DNA of 35,081 nt, taken from Flavobacterium sp. GTDB lineage: Bacteria > Bacteroidota > Bacteroidia > Flavobacteriales > Flavobacteriaceae. The notes under the pieces were generated by a model, which had not been told where the DNA came from, searched no databases, and saw nothing but the letters and a program-made list of their open reading frames with translations. The stretch covers positions 1 through 35,081 of the forward strand of contig JASLED010000017.1 of assembly GCA_030151255.1 (NCBI GenBank), written 5' to 3'. Position numbers and translations under genes: made by a program. This document shows positions 7,235 to 15,424 of the stretch, in pieces (the first letter of the stretch is position 1; every line of letters begins with the position of its first letter).

Positions 7235-8611
7235 TTAAATGGTTTGTTGTTTTAAACGACTTGTAATTACTTGAAAACGAATATACAACATAATTGCAGC
7301 AGCTGTTAATCCTGCTGATAAACCAATCCAAATTCCTTCAGCTTTTAAATCGGTATAAAGGCTCAAATATACGGATAAAGGAAAACCAATTAACCAATAA
7401 GACACAAAGGTTAATCCCATAGGTATATTTACATCTTGTAAACCTCTTAACGAACCTAATGTGATGACCTGAATACAATCTGAAATTTGAAAGAATGCAG
7501 CTACTAATAAGAGTTGCCCTGCTGTGTAAATAACTTCTTTATTTATTGCCGCATTTGCTACATCATCAGCGTTTAAAAACAAAGTAGGAATCCAATTGCT
7601 TAATAATACAAATCCAATTGCAAAAATGCTGTAAGTAATTAAGGCTATTAACAATATAGAATGTGCTACAACTTTTAAATAAGAATAATTTTTTAATCCC
7701 ATTTGATTTCCAACTCGTATTGTGGCAGCAACACTTAATCCGTTTGCAAACATAAAAGTCATTGAAACCATACTTAAAGCAATTTGATTAGCAGCTTGAG
7801 CTACTGTTCCTAAAATTCCAGAAAGCCAAACTGCTGCAACAAAAAGAGCTACTTCAAAAAAACTCATCATTCCAGTCGGAACTCCTAATTTAATGATAGT
7901 TGAACTCATTTTTTTATCAAATTCTTTACAACTAATATTGCTCAAAAAAGGTTTAAAAATTTGTTGCTCCTTCATGGCAATATGCATATAAATAAGCATA
8001 ATAATTCTTGAAATAAGTGTACCGTAAGCCGCCCCTAACATCCCCAATTCGGGGAAAATCCACACACCGTAAATCAACAAATAGTTGAAAATAATATTAG
8101 TAATATTAGAAATTATGGTAGCATACATTGCATTTTTTGTTCTCGATTTTCCATCGGCAAACTGCTTGTATGCTTGGTAAATAGCTAAGGGAATAATGGA
8201 TAAAGCAACAATATCTAAAAATGGTTTAGCAAGTAATGTAACTTCTTCAGGCTGACCCATATGTGAAAGAAGTGGTTTGCAAAGAAAAATGATAAGAAAT
8301 AATAAAATTCCAACAAAAGAACAAAGAAATAATCCATTCATAAAAATAGATCTTCCTTTTTTCTCATCATTTTCACTATCGCTTTTAGCAACTAAAGGAG
8401 TTATTGCAGTTGAAAAACCAACACCTAAAGCAATAGCAATAAACACAAAACTATTTGATAATGAGGCTGCTGCCAACTCTGTAGGGCCAATTTTTCCAAC
8501 CATAATATTGTCGATTACACCAACAATAGTGTGCCCCAACATAGCTAAAATAATCGGATAGGCTAATTGTATATTGTATTTAAATTCTTTAAAGTAGATA
8601 GAAAGATTCAT
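7235..8611 (-). CDS. MATE family multidrug efflux transporter (NorM-like)
   Basis: This 458-residue inner-membrane protein has about twelve helices in two homologous halves. Helix 1 contains the typical MATE start AYPIILAMLGHTIVGVIDNIMVGKIG. QAANQIALSMVSMTFM and AATIRVGNQMG lie in the second half, matching the conserved NorM regions. MATE pumps expel cationic drugs and metabolites in exchange for Na+ or H+. The open frame extends 22 codons upstream to 8677, but those residues are not MATE-like and would pass through the promoter-like box. The ATG at 8611 (MNLSIYFKEFKYNIQLAYPI) is chosen. The gene is transcribed leftwards. Substrate is unknown, and nothing nearby points to a specific drug. Confidence 0.9.
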   Translation of the reverse strand: MNLSIYFKEFKYNIQLAYPIILAMLGHTIVGVIDNIMVGKIGPTELAAASLSNSFVFIAIALGVGFSTAITPLVAKSDSENDEKKGRSIFMNGLFLCSFVGILLFLIIFLCKPLLSHMGQPEEVTLLAKPFLDIVALSIIPLAIYQAYKQFADGKSRTKNAMYATIISNITNIIFNYLLIYGVWIFPELGMLGAAYGTLISRIIMLIYMHIAMKEQQIFKPFLSNISCKEFDKKMSSTIIKLGVPTGMMSFFEVALFVAAVWLSGILGTVAQAANQIALSMVSMTFMFANGLSVAATIRVGNQMGLKNYSYLKVVAHSILLIALITYSIFAIGFVLLSNWIPTLFLNADDVANAAINKEVIYTAGQLLLVAAFFQISDCIQVITLGSLRGLQDVNIPMGLTFVSYWLIGFPLSVYLSLYTDLKAEGIWIGLSAGLTAAAIMLYIRFQVITSRLKQQTI

Positions 8612-8626
8612 TCTAGAAATTTTTTG

Positions 8627-8634
8627 CAAATATA
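8627..8634 (-). promoter_or_regulatory. -7 box for the MATE gene
   Basis: On the minus strand TATATTTG fits TAnnTTTG, 15 bases before the chosen ATG at 8611. Its position inside the longer open frame supports the shorter start. No well-spaced -33 TTTG. Confidence 0.45.
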
Positions 8635-8716
8635 CTGAGATGAATACAAAGAATGTTTTCAAATAGAAAACTATCAATTATTTTTTGCGGCAAGCTATTT
8701 GTTTTGCTTTTTTTAA

Positions 8717-9253
8717 ATGAAAAAGGAAATGAAACAAAAAGTTTTTGTCATTGCACTTTGTGCATGGAGCTTATTAAGCAGTTTGTCTGTTTTAGCTCAA
8801 AAAGGTGAAAAACCTTATTATCCGAAAGGATTTAGAGTAGGATTGGGAATTAATGGAGGAATTTCTACTAATTCAGATTACAATGCTGTATTTGGTGCAG
8901 ATGCTCGATTGCAGTATGATTTTAGTAAAGAAACATCAATTACTTTAACTTCTGGCTATAATCATTTATCGGGAAAGGACAAGCAAGATTTAGGATTGAT
9001 TCCTGTAAAAGCAGGATTTAAACATTTTATGTCAAAAAATTTTTATGCTCAGGGTGAGTTGGGAGTTGGTTTTGGTACACATAAAGGATCTGGTAATACA
9101 TTTATTTGGACACCAGTAGTTGGTTATGCCAATAAATATATTGATTTAAGTTTTAGATATGAGCGTTATCAAAATTATGGTGTAGATCAAATAGGATTAA
9201 GAGCAGCATATGGTTTTAGCTTAAAAAAATATAAAAAACCAACAACAAAATAA
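8717..9253 (+). CDS. Outer-membrane beta-barrel protein, unknown function
   Basis: The 178-residue protein has a signal peptide (cleavage near LSVLAQ, about residue 28). Alternating amphipathic strands rich in Gly and aromatics follow (FRVGLGINGGIS, TSITLTSGYNH, GLIPVKAGFKHF, FYAQGELGVGFG, YIDLSFRYERYQNYG, IGLRAAYGFSL). This is the look of a small eight-strand outer-membrane barrel of the OMP_b-brl type. It ends in a basic tail rather than the usual terminal aromatic strand. ATGs at 8717 and 8729 are both possible; the second gives a cleaner signal peptide (MKQKVFVIALCAW). It stands alone, divergent from the MATE gene and closed by the hairpin at 9275. Role unknown; structural or porin-like functions are guesses. 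Confidence 0.75.
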   Translation: MKKEMKQKVFVIALCAWSLLSSLSVLAQKGEKPYYPKGFRVGLGINGGISTNSDYNAVFGADARLQYDFSKETSITLTSGYNHLSGKDKQDLGLIPVKAGFKHFMSKNFYAQGELGVGFGTHKGSGNTFIWTPVVGYANKYIDLSFRYERYQNYGVDQIGLRAAYGFSLKKYKKPTTK

Positions 9254-9274
9254 GCTATTGCTATAGCTTGACGT

Positions 9275-9315
9275 ATGAAAGAACAATTGCTTTTACATAA
9301 TAATTGTTCTTTCAT
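9275..9315. terminator. Long hairpin after the barrel protein gene
   Basis: A perfect 14-bp stem, ATGAAAGAACAATT (9275-9288) / AATTGTTCTTTCAT (9302-9315), has a 13-base loop, 21 bases after the stop codon. The following T run is weak, so it may act as a terminator or mainly as an mRNA 3' end stabiliser. A smaller AAGCTA/TAGCTT hairpin overlaps the stop codon. Confidence 0.6.
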
Positions 9316-9461
9316 TTAGAAAAAATAATTGTTTTAGATAAGTTTATTTTTCTCCCAAAAAGAAGTTGTATTTTAGTATCCAAATATTACAATTTATTCA
9401 TAGAAATTATTAATTGTTTTCAATAAAATCGTTTAAATAATTTTATATCATTTATAGTGCA

Positions 9462-10361
9462 ATGTCTAAAGAAATAGAAGATAAATTAGAGCAAATACCA
9501 GTAATAAGCACAATTGCTTCTAGGCTAAAGCGCATTAAATTTTCTGTTTTAAATGGATATTCTTTATACGATGTTTTAGAACTTTATATTTTAGGAATTA
9601 TAAAAGGCGCTTTTTCATATAGAGCAGGTTCTATTGCATTTAGTTTTTTTATGGCTTTATTTCCGTTTGCATTATTTATCTTAAATCTAATTCCTTATAT
9701 TCCTATAGAAAATTTTCAAGCAGATTTTTTGCAATTTATAGCTAATTCTGTTCCTCCAAATACTTTTGGAGCAATCGAATCAATTATTCTTGATATTATG
9801 AATAATAGTTATAATTCTTTGCTTTCATCTGGAGTTTTACTATCTATTTTTTTAATGACAAATGGCGTATTTGCTATTTTGGGCGGATTTGAATCATCTT
9901 ATCATATTTCTAATTCAAGAAATATAATTCGACAGTATCTTGTAGCGCTCGCTTTATCAATATTGCTGGCATTTGTTTTAATTTTTTCTGTAGCTTTTTT
10001 TGTAATTATCGAAATTATGATGTACAAATTAGATATTAGTGCATCGCTTTTATTTTGGGCACGAAACATCTATTTAATTTTAGTGGTTTTACTTACTACA
10101 TCTATTTTATATAAGTTTGGAGCAAAAGAAACCAAGCAAGTTTCATTTATTTCAATTGGTTCAATTTTCACAACAATTTTGTATGTTTTAACATCGTATG
10201 CATTTGGTGTTTATGTACTTCGTTTTGCGCGTTACAACGAATTATACGGATCAATAGGTACATTGTTAGTGGTGATGTTTTATTTGTGGATTAACTGCAT
10301 GATTTTACTGTTGGGTTTTGAGTTAAATTTAGTTATTAATAAGATTAAATCAAAAAAATAA
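9462..10361 (+). CDS. YihY/BrkB family inner-membrane protein
   Basis: The 299-residue protein has about six membrane segments and a soluble N-terminal stretch (residues 1 to about 45). GAFSYRAGSIAFSFFMALFPFALFI is the family's hallmark early region, and the C-terminal GSIGTLLVVMFYLWINCMILLLG is equally typical of YihY/UPF0761. The family was once called ribonuclease BN by mistake; relatives include BrkB of Bordetella. Its biochemical role is unsettled. The protein ends in a short basic tail (KIKSKK) on the presumed cytoplasmic side. It precedes the DUF2147 gene by 39 bases; that gene has its own promoter-like box, so co-transcription is possible but not required. Confidence 0.88.
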   Translation: MSKEIEDKLEQIPVISTIASRLKRIKFSVLNGYSLYDVLELYILGIIKGAFSYRAGSIAFSFFMALFPFALFILNLIPYIPIENFQADFLQFIANSVPPNTFGAIESIILDIMNNSYNSLLSSGVLLSIFLMTNGVFAILGGFESSYHISNSRNIIRQYLVALALSILLAFVLIFSVAFFVIIEIMMYKLDISASLLFWARNIYLILVVLLTTSILYKFGAKETKQVSFISIGSIFTTILYVLTSYAFGVYVLRFARYNELYGSIGTLLVVMFYLWINCMILLLGFELNLVINKIKSKK

Positions 10362-10362
10362 G

Positions 10363-10370
10363 TATATTTG
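10363..10370 (+). promoter_or_regulatory. -7 box before the DUF2147 gene
   Basis: TATATTTG fits TAnnTTTG, 30 bases before the ATG at 10401 and directly after the stop codon of the YihY gene. No -33 TTTG at the right distance. Confidence 0.35.
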
Positions 10371-10400
10371 AGTATATAATTTACTAAAAAACTCTAAGCT

Positions 10401-10829
10401 ATGAAAAAACTCTTATTAGCCTTTTTGGTTGTAATGATTGGTGTTACAACAGCAACAGCACAATCAATTGTAGGAAAATGGAAAACGATTGATGATCAAA
10501 CAGGTGATGCTAAATCAATTGTAGAAATTTCTGAGAAGAATGGAAAATATGTTGGAAAAATAATAGAAATTTTAAATCCAGCTAAAAAGACAGCAAAGTG
10601 CGATAAATGTCCGGGAGATGATAAAGGAAAACCAGTTGAAGGTTTAACTATTATTAAAAATATAAAAAAGGATGGCGATTCGTATTCAGGAGGAACTATT
10701 ATAGATCCACAATCTGGAAAAGAATATAAATGTTCTATCAAATTAAATGGTTCCGATAAGCTAGATGTCCGTGGTTATGTAGGAATCTCTTTGGTTGGAA
10801 GAACACAAACTTGGCAAAGAGTAAAATAA
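10401..10829 (+). CDS. DUF2147 secreted protein
   Basis: The 142-residue exported protein has a signal peptide MKKLLLAFLVVMIGVTTATAQ. The DUF2147 features are present: IVGKWKTIDDQTGDAKSIVEI at the start of the mature domain, GKIIEILNP, a Cys-x2-Cys pair (AKCDKCPGDDKGKPVEGL) and a closing RTQTWQRV strand. It probably folds as a small lipocalin-like beta barrel in the periplasm. The CxxC could be redox-active or metal-binding, but the family has no established function. It is followed by a strong palindromic terminator. Confidence 0.85.
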   Translation: MKKLLLAFLVVMIGVTTATAQSIVGKWKTIDDQTGDAKSIVEISEKNGKYVGKIIEILNPAKKTAKCDKCPGDDKGKPVEGLTIIKNIKKDGDSYSGGTIIDPQSGKEYKCSIKLNGSDKLDVRGYVGISLVGRTQTWQRVK

Positions 10830-10866
10830 TAAATAACAGTTATAGAATAATATCTATCAGAATAAC

Positions 10867-10900
10867 AAAAAAAGAGACTTTCTAGAAAGTCTCTTTTTTT
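10867..10900. terminator. Perfect palindromic terminator
   Basis: The 34-base perfect palindrome has arms of A7-GAGACTTTCT and AGAAAGTCTC-T7. The GC-containing stem followed by T7 is a strong intrinsic terminator for the DUF2147 gene. Because it is fully symmetrical it would also stop leftward transcription. Confidence 0.9.
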
Positions 10901-10964
10901 GTGCCAATTTGTAGCAAAAAACGCAAAATAGAGCAGCAAATTTATTTTTCCGCTCAAGGCTGAT

Positions 10965-10972
10965 TATCTTTG
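10965..10972 (+). promoter_or_regulatory. -7 box of the priA promoter
   Basis: TATCTTTG fits TAnnTTTG, 23 bases before the priA ATG. The -33 region has only a T-rich stretch. Confidence 0.4.
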
Positions 10973-10995
10973 TTGTACATCAATTAAAAGAATCT

Positions 10996-13446
10996 ATGTT
11001 TTATTTTGTTGAGGTTATTGTGCCTTTGGCGTTAGATCCCACGTTTACTTACCAAATTAATCAAGCAGAATTTGAGTTCATTCAGCCAGGAATGCGCGTA
11101 GCTGTGCCTTTTGGTAGAAATAAGGTATATACTGCTATGGTGGTTGAAAAGCACCATCGTCAACCTGAAACGTATAAAGCAAAAGAAATTAACGAGATAA
11201 TTGATGCAATTCCTGTCGTTACGCCAGCCCAAATAAAACTGTGGCGTTGGATGGCAGATTATTATATGTGCACTTTAGGCGAAGTGTATCGTTCGGCAAT
11301 GCCTGCGCGTTTGTTGTTGGAGAGCGAAACAATGATTCAATGGAACGATAAAGTAACGATTGATACGGCCGAATTGGACGATGCTGAATATTTATTGTAC
11401 GAAGCCATGCAAGTGCAAAACGTCTTGAAGTTGGATGAAGTTATCGCTATTCTCAATAAAAAAAATGTATTTCCGGTAATCAATAGTTTATTGACTAAAA
11501 ATGCCATTTTATTGCAAGAAGAAATGGTGGAATTGTACAAACCTAAACAAGAACGCTACATTCGTTTGGCAGAAGAATACCTCAAAGACGACGGATTGAC
11601 GCAATTGATGGAAGTGGTAGGAAGAGCGCAGAAGCAAAGAGAAGCGGTGCTGAAATTTTTCCAATTACAAGCCATGCAAAAAAAGCCAATCAGTGCCAAG
11701 CAATTGGTGGATGAAGCAGAAATAAGTAGTGCTGTAATTAAGGCATTGGTAGAAAAATCAGTGTTCGAAGTGTATTACATCAATCACGATCGAGTGGTTT
11801 TTAATGATGCCGAGCAAGGATATATCAACTTAACGGATGAACAAAGTAAGGCACTGTGGGAAATAGAACAGCACTTTTTACAAAAAGAAGTAACGCTATT
11901 GCACGGAGTTACAGCTTCGGGTAAAACAGAAATTTACATTAAACTGATTGAAAAGTACATCGCTCAAGAAGGACAAATTCTTTTGATGATGCCCGAAATT
12001 GGAATGAGTACGCAATTGGTGCAGCGCTTGGTGAAATATTTTGGTAATCAAGTTGCGGTGTATCACTCAAAATATTCGCACAACGAACGCTTGGAAGTGT
12101 GGAACCAAGTATTGAGCAATTCCGAAAAAGCAAAAGTAGTAATCGGAACGCGTTTGGCGGTTTTCTTGCCGTTTCAAGATTTGCGTTTGGTGGTGATTGA
12201 CGAAGAGCACGAAGGTAATTATAAACAACACGAGCCTGCTCCGCGTTATCAAGGTAGAGATGTTGGGGTGGTATTGGCAATGCAGCAAAAAGCAAAAGTA
12301 TTGATGGGATCGGCAACTCCTAGCTTAGAAACCTATTATAATGCTACGCAAGGCAAGTACGGTTTGGTAGAATTAACCAAACGTTACACCAATGTTTTAT
12401 TGCCCGAGATCGTTTTGGTCGATGTAAAAGACAAATACAAGCGCAAGCAAATGACAGGGCATTTTTCAGATTATTTGATTGATGAAATCAATATAGCTTT
12501 GTCCTTGGAAGAGCAAGTAATTTTGTTTCAAAATCGCCGTGGATTCTCGCCAGTGGTTGAGTGCATGACGTGTGGTGCTGTACCTGAATGTCCGCATTGC
12601 GATGTGAGTTTAACTTATCATAAATACAAAAACGAATTGCGTTGCCATTATTGTGGCTATACTTTGGGAATGCCTAAACAGTGCTTTCGTTGCCATAGCG
12701 TAGATTTAAATACAAAAGGATTCGGAACAGAGCAGGTAGAAGAAGAGTTGAAGGAATTATTTCCTACTAAAAAAATTGCCCGTATGGACCAAGATACCAC
12801 ACGCGGCAAATATGGTTATGAAAAATTGTTGGATGCTTTTGCGGCCAAGCAAATTGATATTTTGATTGGAACGCAAATGTTAGCCAAAGGATTTGATTTT
12901 GATAATGTCAATTTGGTGGGGGTGATGAATGCCGACAATAGTTTGTATCATCCTGATTTTAGAGCGCACGAAAGAGCGTTTCAGTTGTTGACACAAATTT
13001 CGGGCAGAGCTGGGCGCCAAGAAAAGAAAGGAAAAGTGGTGATTCAAACTTTTAATCCTTACCATAATATCATTCAGCAAGTAACCAATTACGATTACAA
13101 AGGAATGTACAAAGAACAAATGTATGAACGCCATAATTTTAAATATCCACCTTTTTATCGTTTGATTCGTTTAACGCTAAAACACCGTGATTTTGATAAA
13201 TTAAAAGAAGCATCGCTTTGGATGTTCAATAATTTGCAACAACAATTGGGAATCCCTATTTTAGGTCCGGAAGAACCCGCGATTAATCGAATTCGAAATC
13301 AATACATTCGAGTTATTTTGATTAAAATACCACAACAAGTACAATTGAATCAAACCAAAGGACAGGTAAAACGAATCCTTAAAAGTTTTGAAACCATTGG
13401 TGCTTATCGTTCCGTGCAGGTAATTGCTAATGTTGATTTTTATTAA
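10996..13446 (+). CDS. priA: Primosomal protein N', replication restart helicase PriA
   Basis: The 816-residue superfamily 2 DNA helicase reloads the replisome at stalled or collapsed forks. The N-terminal 3'-DNA-binding domain (about 1-100) holds VAVPFGRNKVYTAMVVE and a winged-helix region follows. The Walker A motif is GVTASGKTEIY with Lys310, then DEEH in VIDEEHEGNYKQHEPAPRYQGRD. Two zinc sites lie around residues 515-575, with eight cysteines in CMTCG, CPHC, CHYCG and CFRCH. The C-terminal helicase motifs are GTQMLAKGFDFDNVNLVGVMNAD and QISGRAGRQ. The length is that of Bacteroidota PriA. Its coding sequence uses more TTG, CGC and GC-ending codons than the flanking genes. Single-gene transcript. 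Confidence 0.96.
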   Translation: MFYFVEVIVPLALDPTFTYQINQAEFEFIQPGMRVAVPFGRNKVYTAMVVEKHHRQPETYKAKEINEIIDAIPVVTPAQIKLWRWMADYYMCTLGEVYRSAMPARLLLESETMIQWNDKVTIDTAELDDAEYLLYEAMQVQNVLKLDEVIAILNKKNVFPVINSLLTKNAILLQEEMVELYKPKQERYIRLAEEYLKDDGLTQLMEVVGRAQKQREAVLKFFQLQAMQKKPISAKQLVDEAEISSAVIKALVEKSVFEVYYINHDRVVFNDAEQGYINLTDEQSKALWEIEQHFLQKEVTLLHGVTASGKTEIYIKLIEKYIAQEGQILLMMPEIGMSTQLVQRLVKYFGNQVAVYHSKYSHNERLEVWNQVLSNSEKAKVVIGTRLAVFLPFQDLRLVVIDEEHEGNYKQHEPAPRYQGRDVGVVLAMQQKAKVLMGSATPSLETYYNATQGKYGLVELTKRYTNVLLPEIVLVDVKDKYKRKQMTGHFSDYLIDEINIALSLEEQVILFQNRRGFSPVVECMTCGAVPECPHCDVSLTYHKYKNELRCHYCGYTLGMPKQCFRCHSVDLNTKGFGTEQVEEELKELFPTKKIARMDQDTTRGKYGYEKLLDAFAAKQIDILIGTQMLAKGFDFDNVNLVGVMNADNSLYHPDFRAHERAFQLLTQISGRAGRQEKKGKVVIQTFNPYHNIIQQVTNYDYKGMYKEQMYERHNFKYPPFYRLIRLTLKHRDFDKLKEASLWMFNNLQQQLGIPILGPEEPAINRIRNQYIRVILIKIPQQVQLNQTKGQVKRILKSFETIGAYRSVQVIANVDFY

Positions 13447-13469
13447 ATAAAAAATACAATAAACACATA

Positions 13470-13500
13470 TTTGGCGGGGTTTGTCAGCTATTTGTCGGGG
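13470..13500 (+). promoter_or_regulatory. Phased G-rich repeats upstream of the HTH/membrane regulator
   Basis: Three copies of TTTGnC(A/G)G start at 13470, 13480 and 13491: TTTGGCGGGG, TTTGTCAGCT and TTTGTCGGGG. They are spaced 10 and 11 bases apart, about one helical turn. GTAATGACGTAAGG follows. G-runs stand out in this AT-rich gap. The array lies about 30-60 bases upstream of the -7 box at 13532, where an activator would bind. The binding protein is unknown; the adjacent HTH protein itself is one candidate. Confidence 0.5.
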
Positions 13501-13531
13501 TAATGACGTAAGGAAAATGAAACGGATGAGG

Positions 13532-13539
13532 TAGTTTTG
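13532..13539 (+). promoter_or_regulatory. -7 box for the HTH/membrane regulator
   Basis: TAGTTTTG fits TAnnTTTG, 23 bases before the ATG. A -33 TTTG is absent, which would fit a promoter that depends on an activator at the repeats upstream. Confidence 0.4.
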
Positions 13540-13562
13540 CTTCAAACCAATAACCGTAAAAT

Positions 13563-14138
13563 ATGATTAATGAGTTAAATTTTATGATTAAAGAAACAAG
13601 AATATCAAAAGGATATTCGCAAGAAGAATTAGCAGCACGCTCGGGTGTGTCTGTTCGTTCTATTCAACGAATAGAAAATGGAGAATCTACACCAAGAGGA
13701 AGTACTTTGCAATTAATAAGTAAAGCTTTGGAAGTTGATTTGGCGGTGTTACTTCCTGAAGAAAAAACAAATAAAAAATCAACAAACGAAACAAATGCTA
13801 TTCAGCTAATGTATTTAGTTACTTTAGCTGGCCTAATCATGCCTTTTGGAAATGCCATAGCACCTGCAATTGTTTTGGCTATTAAAAGAGGAGAATCAGA
13901 AGTAGTTAGTAAAATAGGAAAGAATATTATTTATACTCAACTCCTTTTTACAATTGTTTTAACTACAATAGGAATGTTAGCTGTTTTTGGAAAGCTGATG
14001 GGGCAAGAATACACTCTTGAAATTGTGTTTTTAGGTGGTTTGGTGTGTATGTTTATCAATTACGGTTGGTCATTGTATGCAGGAATAAAAACCAAAGAAA
14101 CAATAAAGCGATATTATATCGGCTTTTATAAATTGTAA
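13563..14138 (+). CDS. XRE-type HTH domain fused to a DUF4870-like membrane domain
   Basis: The 191-residue protein has an N-terminal XRE/HTH_3 DNA-binding domain (about residues 6-62: ETRISKGYSQEELAARSGVS, VRSIQRIENGESTPRGSTL). A Lys/Asn linker leads to about three membrane helices (75-100, 118-140, 150-170). The stretch LAGLIMPFGNAIAPAIVLAIKRGES before a helix resembles DUF4870/Tic20-like domains. It is therefore a membrane-tethered putative transcription factor, possibly sensing membrane state. The ATG at 13563 is followed by a second possible ATG at M8. It is flanked by priA and the rpsF operon but has its own promoter-like region with repeats. The direct target is unknown; self-regulation is plausible. 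Confidence 0.8.
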   Translation: MINELNFMIKETRISKGYSQEELAARSGVSVRSIQRIENGESTPRGSTLQLISKALEVDLAVLLPEEKTNKKSTNETNAIQLMYLVTLAGLIMPFGNAIAPAIVLAIKRGESEVVSKIGKNIIYTQLLFTIVLTTIGMLAVFGKLMGQEYTLEIVFLGGLVCMFINYGWSLYAGIKTKETIKRYYIGFYKL

Positions 14139-14177
14139 TTAATGGAATAAAAGCATTGAAAATAATGTAAAAAATAT

Positions 14178-14208
14178 TTTGGTAACTCGGTATTAAACCT
14201 TATTTTTG
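14178..14208 (+). promoter_or_regulatory. Complete promoter of the rpsF-rpsR-rplI operon
   Basis: TTTG (14178-14181), a 19-base spacer and TATTTTTG (14201-14208) match the Bacteroidota housekeeping promoter TTTG-N19-TAnnTTTG exactly. Transcription should begin near 14215, giving a leader of about 27 bases before rpsF. Confidence 0.85.
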
Positions 14209-14241
14209 CACTCAATTTTATAACAAATAAATTTTTGATTT

Positions 14242-14583
14242 ATGAATCAATACGAAACTGTTTTCATTTTGAATCCCGTTTTATCTGAAACTCAGGTAAA
14301 GGAAACAGTAATGAAATTCGAAGAATTTCTTACTTCTAGAGGAGCTGAAATGGTATCTAAAGAGGATTGGGGCTTAAAAAAATTAGCTTACGAAATCCAA
14401 CACAAGAAAAGTGGATTCTACCACTTATTCGAATACAAAGTTGCAGGAGATGTTATCATCAACCTTGAAACTGAATTCAGACGTGACGAAAGAATTATGC
14501 GTTTCTTAACTGTAGCTTTAGATAAAGATGCTATTAGCTGGGCTGAGAGAAGAAGAGAGAAATTAAAATCTAAAAAAGCTTAA
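14242..14583 (+). CDS. rpsF: 30S ribosomal protein bS6
   Basis: The 113-residue protein has the bS6 start MNQYETVFILNPVLSE and the conserved EDWGLKKLAYEIQHKKSGFYHLFEYK core. The C-terminal region RRDERIMRFLTVALDKDA is followed by a basic tail. bS6 forms a heterodimer with bS18 on the 30S platform. In Bacteroidota ribosomes bS6, bS18 and bS21 together hold the 3' end of 16S rRNA so that the anti-Shine-Dalgarno is not free, which fits the AT-rich leader and absence of a Shine-Dalgarno here. First gene of the operon; five bases separate it from rpsR. Codons are C-ending (TAC, CAC, AAC) as expected for a highly expressed gene. Confidence 0.97.
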   Translation: MNQYETVFILNPVLSETQVKETVMKFEEFLTSRGAEMVSKEDWGLKKLAYEIQHKKSGFYHLFEYKVAGDVIINLETEFRRDERIMRFLTVALDKDAISWAERRREKLKSKKA

Positions 14584-14588
14584 TTATT

Positions 14589-14885
14589 ATGTCAAGTATT
14601 GAGCAATCTGCAAAAGGAAAAAAAGACGGAGATATCAGATATCTAACGCCTTTAAATATTGAAACTAATAAAGTAAAAAAATACTGTCGTTTCAAAAAAT
14701 CAGGTATCAAATATATTGATTATAAAGATGCTGATTTCTTATTGAAATTTGTAAACGAGCAAGGTAAAATTTTACCACGTCGTTTAACAGGAACTTCTTT
14801 AAAATACCAAAGAAAAGTATCTGTAGCAGTAAAAAGAGCTCGTCATTTAGCTTTAATGCCATACGTAGCTGATTTATTAAAATAA
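14589..14885 (+). CDS. rpsR: 30S ribosomal protein bS18
   Basis: This 98-residue protein has an extended Lys-rich N terminus typical of Bacteroidota bS18, then KYCRFKKSGIKYIDYKD, GKILPRRLTGTSLKYQRKVS and VAVKRARHLALMPYV. The single conserved Cys in YCRF is present. bS18 binds bS6 and 16S rRNA and helps occlude the anti-Shine-Dalgarno in this phylum. The gene starts five bases after rpsF and has no Shine-Dalgarno. A 68-base gap with a possible GGTTTTC/GAAACC hairpin separates it from rplI. Confidence 0.97.
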   Translation: MSSIEQSAKGKKDGDIRYLTPLNIETNKVKKYCRFKKSGIKYIDYKDADFLLKFVNEQGKILPRRLTGTSLKYQRKVSVAVKRARHLALMPYVADLLK

Positions 14886-14940
14886 TAAAAAATATCAGGT
14901 TGTTGGTTTTCAAATTTTAGAAACCTAACTTCTGACCATA

Positions 14941-14946
14941 AAAGGA
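14941..14946 (+). promoter_or_regulatory. Shine-Dalgarno-like site before rplI
   Basis: AAAGGA ends seven bases before the rplI ATG, canonical spacing. Most other starts in this window lack such a site, and Bacteroidota ribosomes normally ignore it, so this exception may be meaningful or chance. Confidence 0.45.
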
Positions 14947-14953
14947 CATCAAC

Positions 14954-15397
14954 ATGGAAATCATTTTAAAACAAGACGTTCAAAAATTAGGATTTAAAGA
15001 TGACGTAGTAACTGTAAAGCCAGGATACGGACGTAACTACTTAATTCCTCAAGGATTTGCTGTTTTAGCTACTCCTTCTGCAAAGAAAGTATTAGCTGAA
15101 AACTTAAAGCAAAGAGCGCACAAAGAAGCTAAAGTAATTGCTGATGCAAAAGCTATCGCTGAAGCTTTGAAAGCTATCGAAATCAAAATCACTGTTAAAG
15201 CTGGTGGAGAAAAATTATTTGGTTCAGTTACTAACCAAAATTTAGCTGAAGTATTTGCTAAAAACGGACAAGAGATCGATAAAAAATATATCGCTTCTGG
15301 AGTTATCAAACGTTTAGGTAAATATTCTGCTACTGTACGTTTACACCGTGACGTAATTGTTGAGGTAAACTACGAAGTAGTTGCAGAGCAAGAATAA
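14954..15397 (+). CDS. rplI: 50S ribosomal protein bL9
   Basis: The 147-residue protein has the N-terminal rRNA-binding domain (MEIILKQDVQKLGFKDDVVTVKPGYGRNYLIPQG signature region, first about 50 residues). A connecting helix (about 45-75) and the C-terminal domain containing GGEKLFGSVTNQNLAEV follow. bL9 binds 23S rRNA domain V and extends from the L1 side, affecting frame maintenance. It is third in the operon and is followed by a GC-rich terminator. Codon use matches the two upstream ribosomal genes. Confidence 0.97.
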   Translation: MEIILKQDVQKLGFKDDVVTVKPGYGRNYLIPQGFAVLATPSAKKVLAENLKQRAHKEAKVIADAKAIAEALKAIEIKITVKAGGEKLFGSVTNQNLAEVFAKNGQEIDKKYIASGVIKRLGKYSATVRLHRDVIVEVNYEVVAEQE

Positions 15398-15424
15398 TTA
15401 ATACACTGTATTATAAAATATAAG

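Noticed and set aside
8612..8677. 22-codon N-terminal extension of the MATE pump
   Set aside because: It crosses a -7-like box and precedes the normal MATE start MNLSIYFKEF.
11939..12316. 125-residue minus-strand ORF inside priA, with other antisense ORFs
   Set aside because: It lies wholly opposite a well-conserved coding region, has no recognisable domain and has an odd composition; a shadow of priA.
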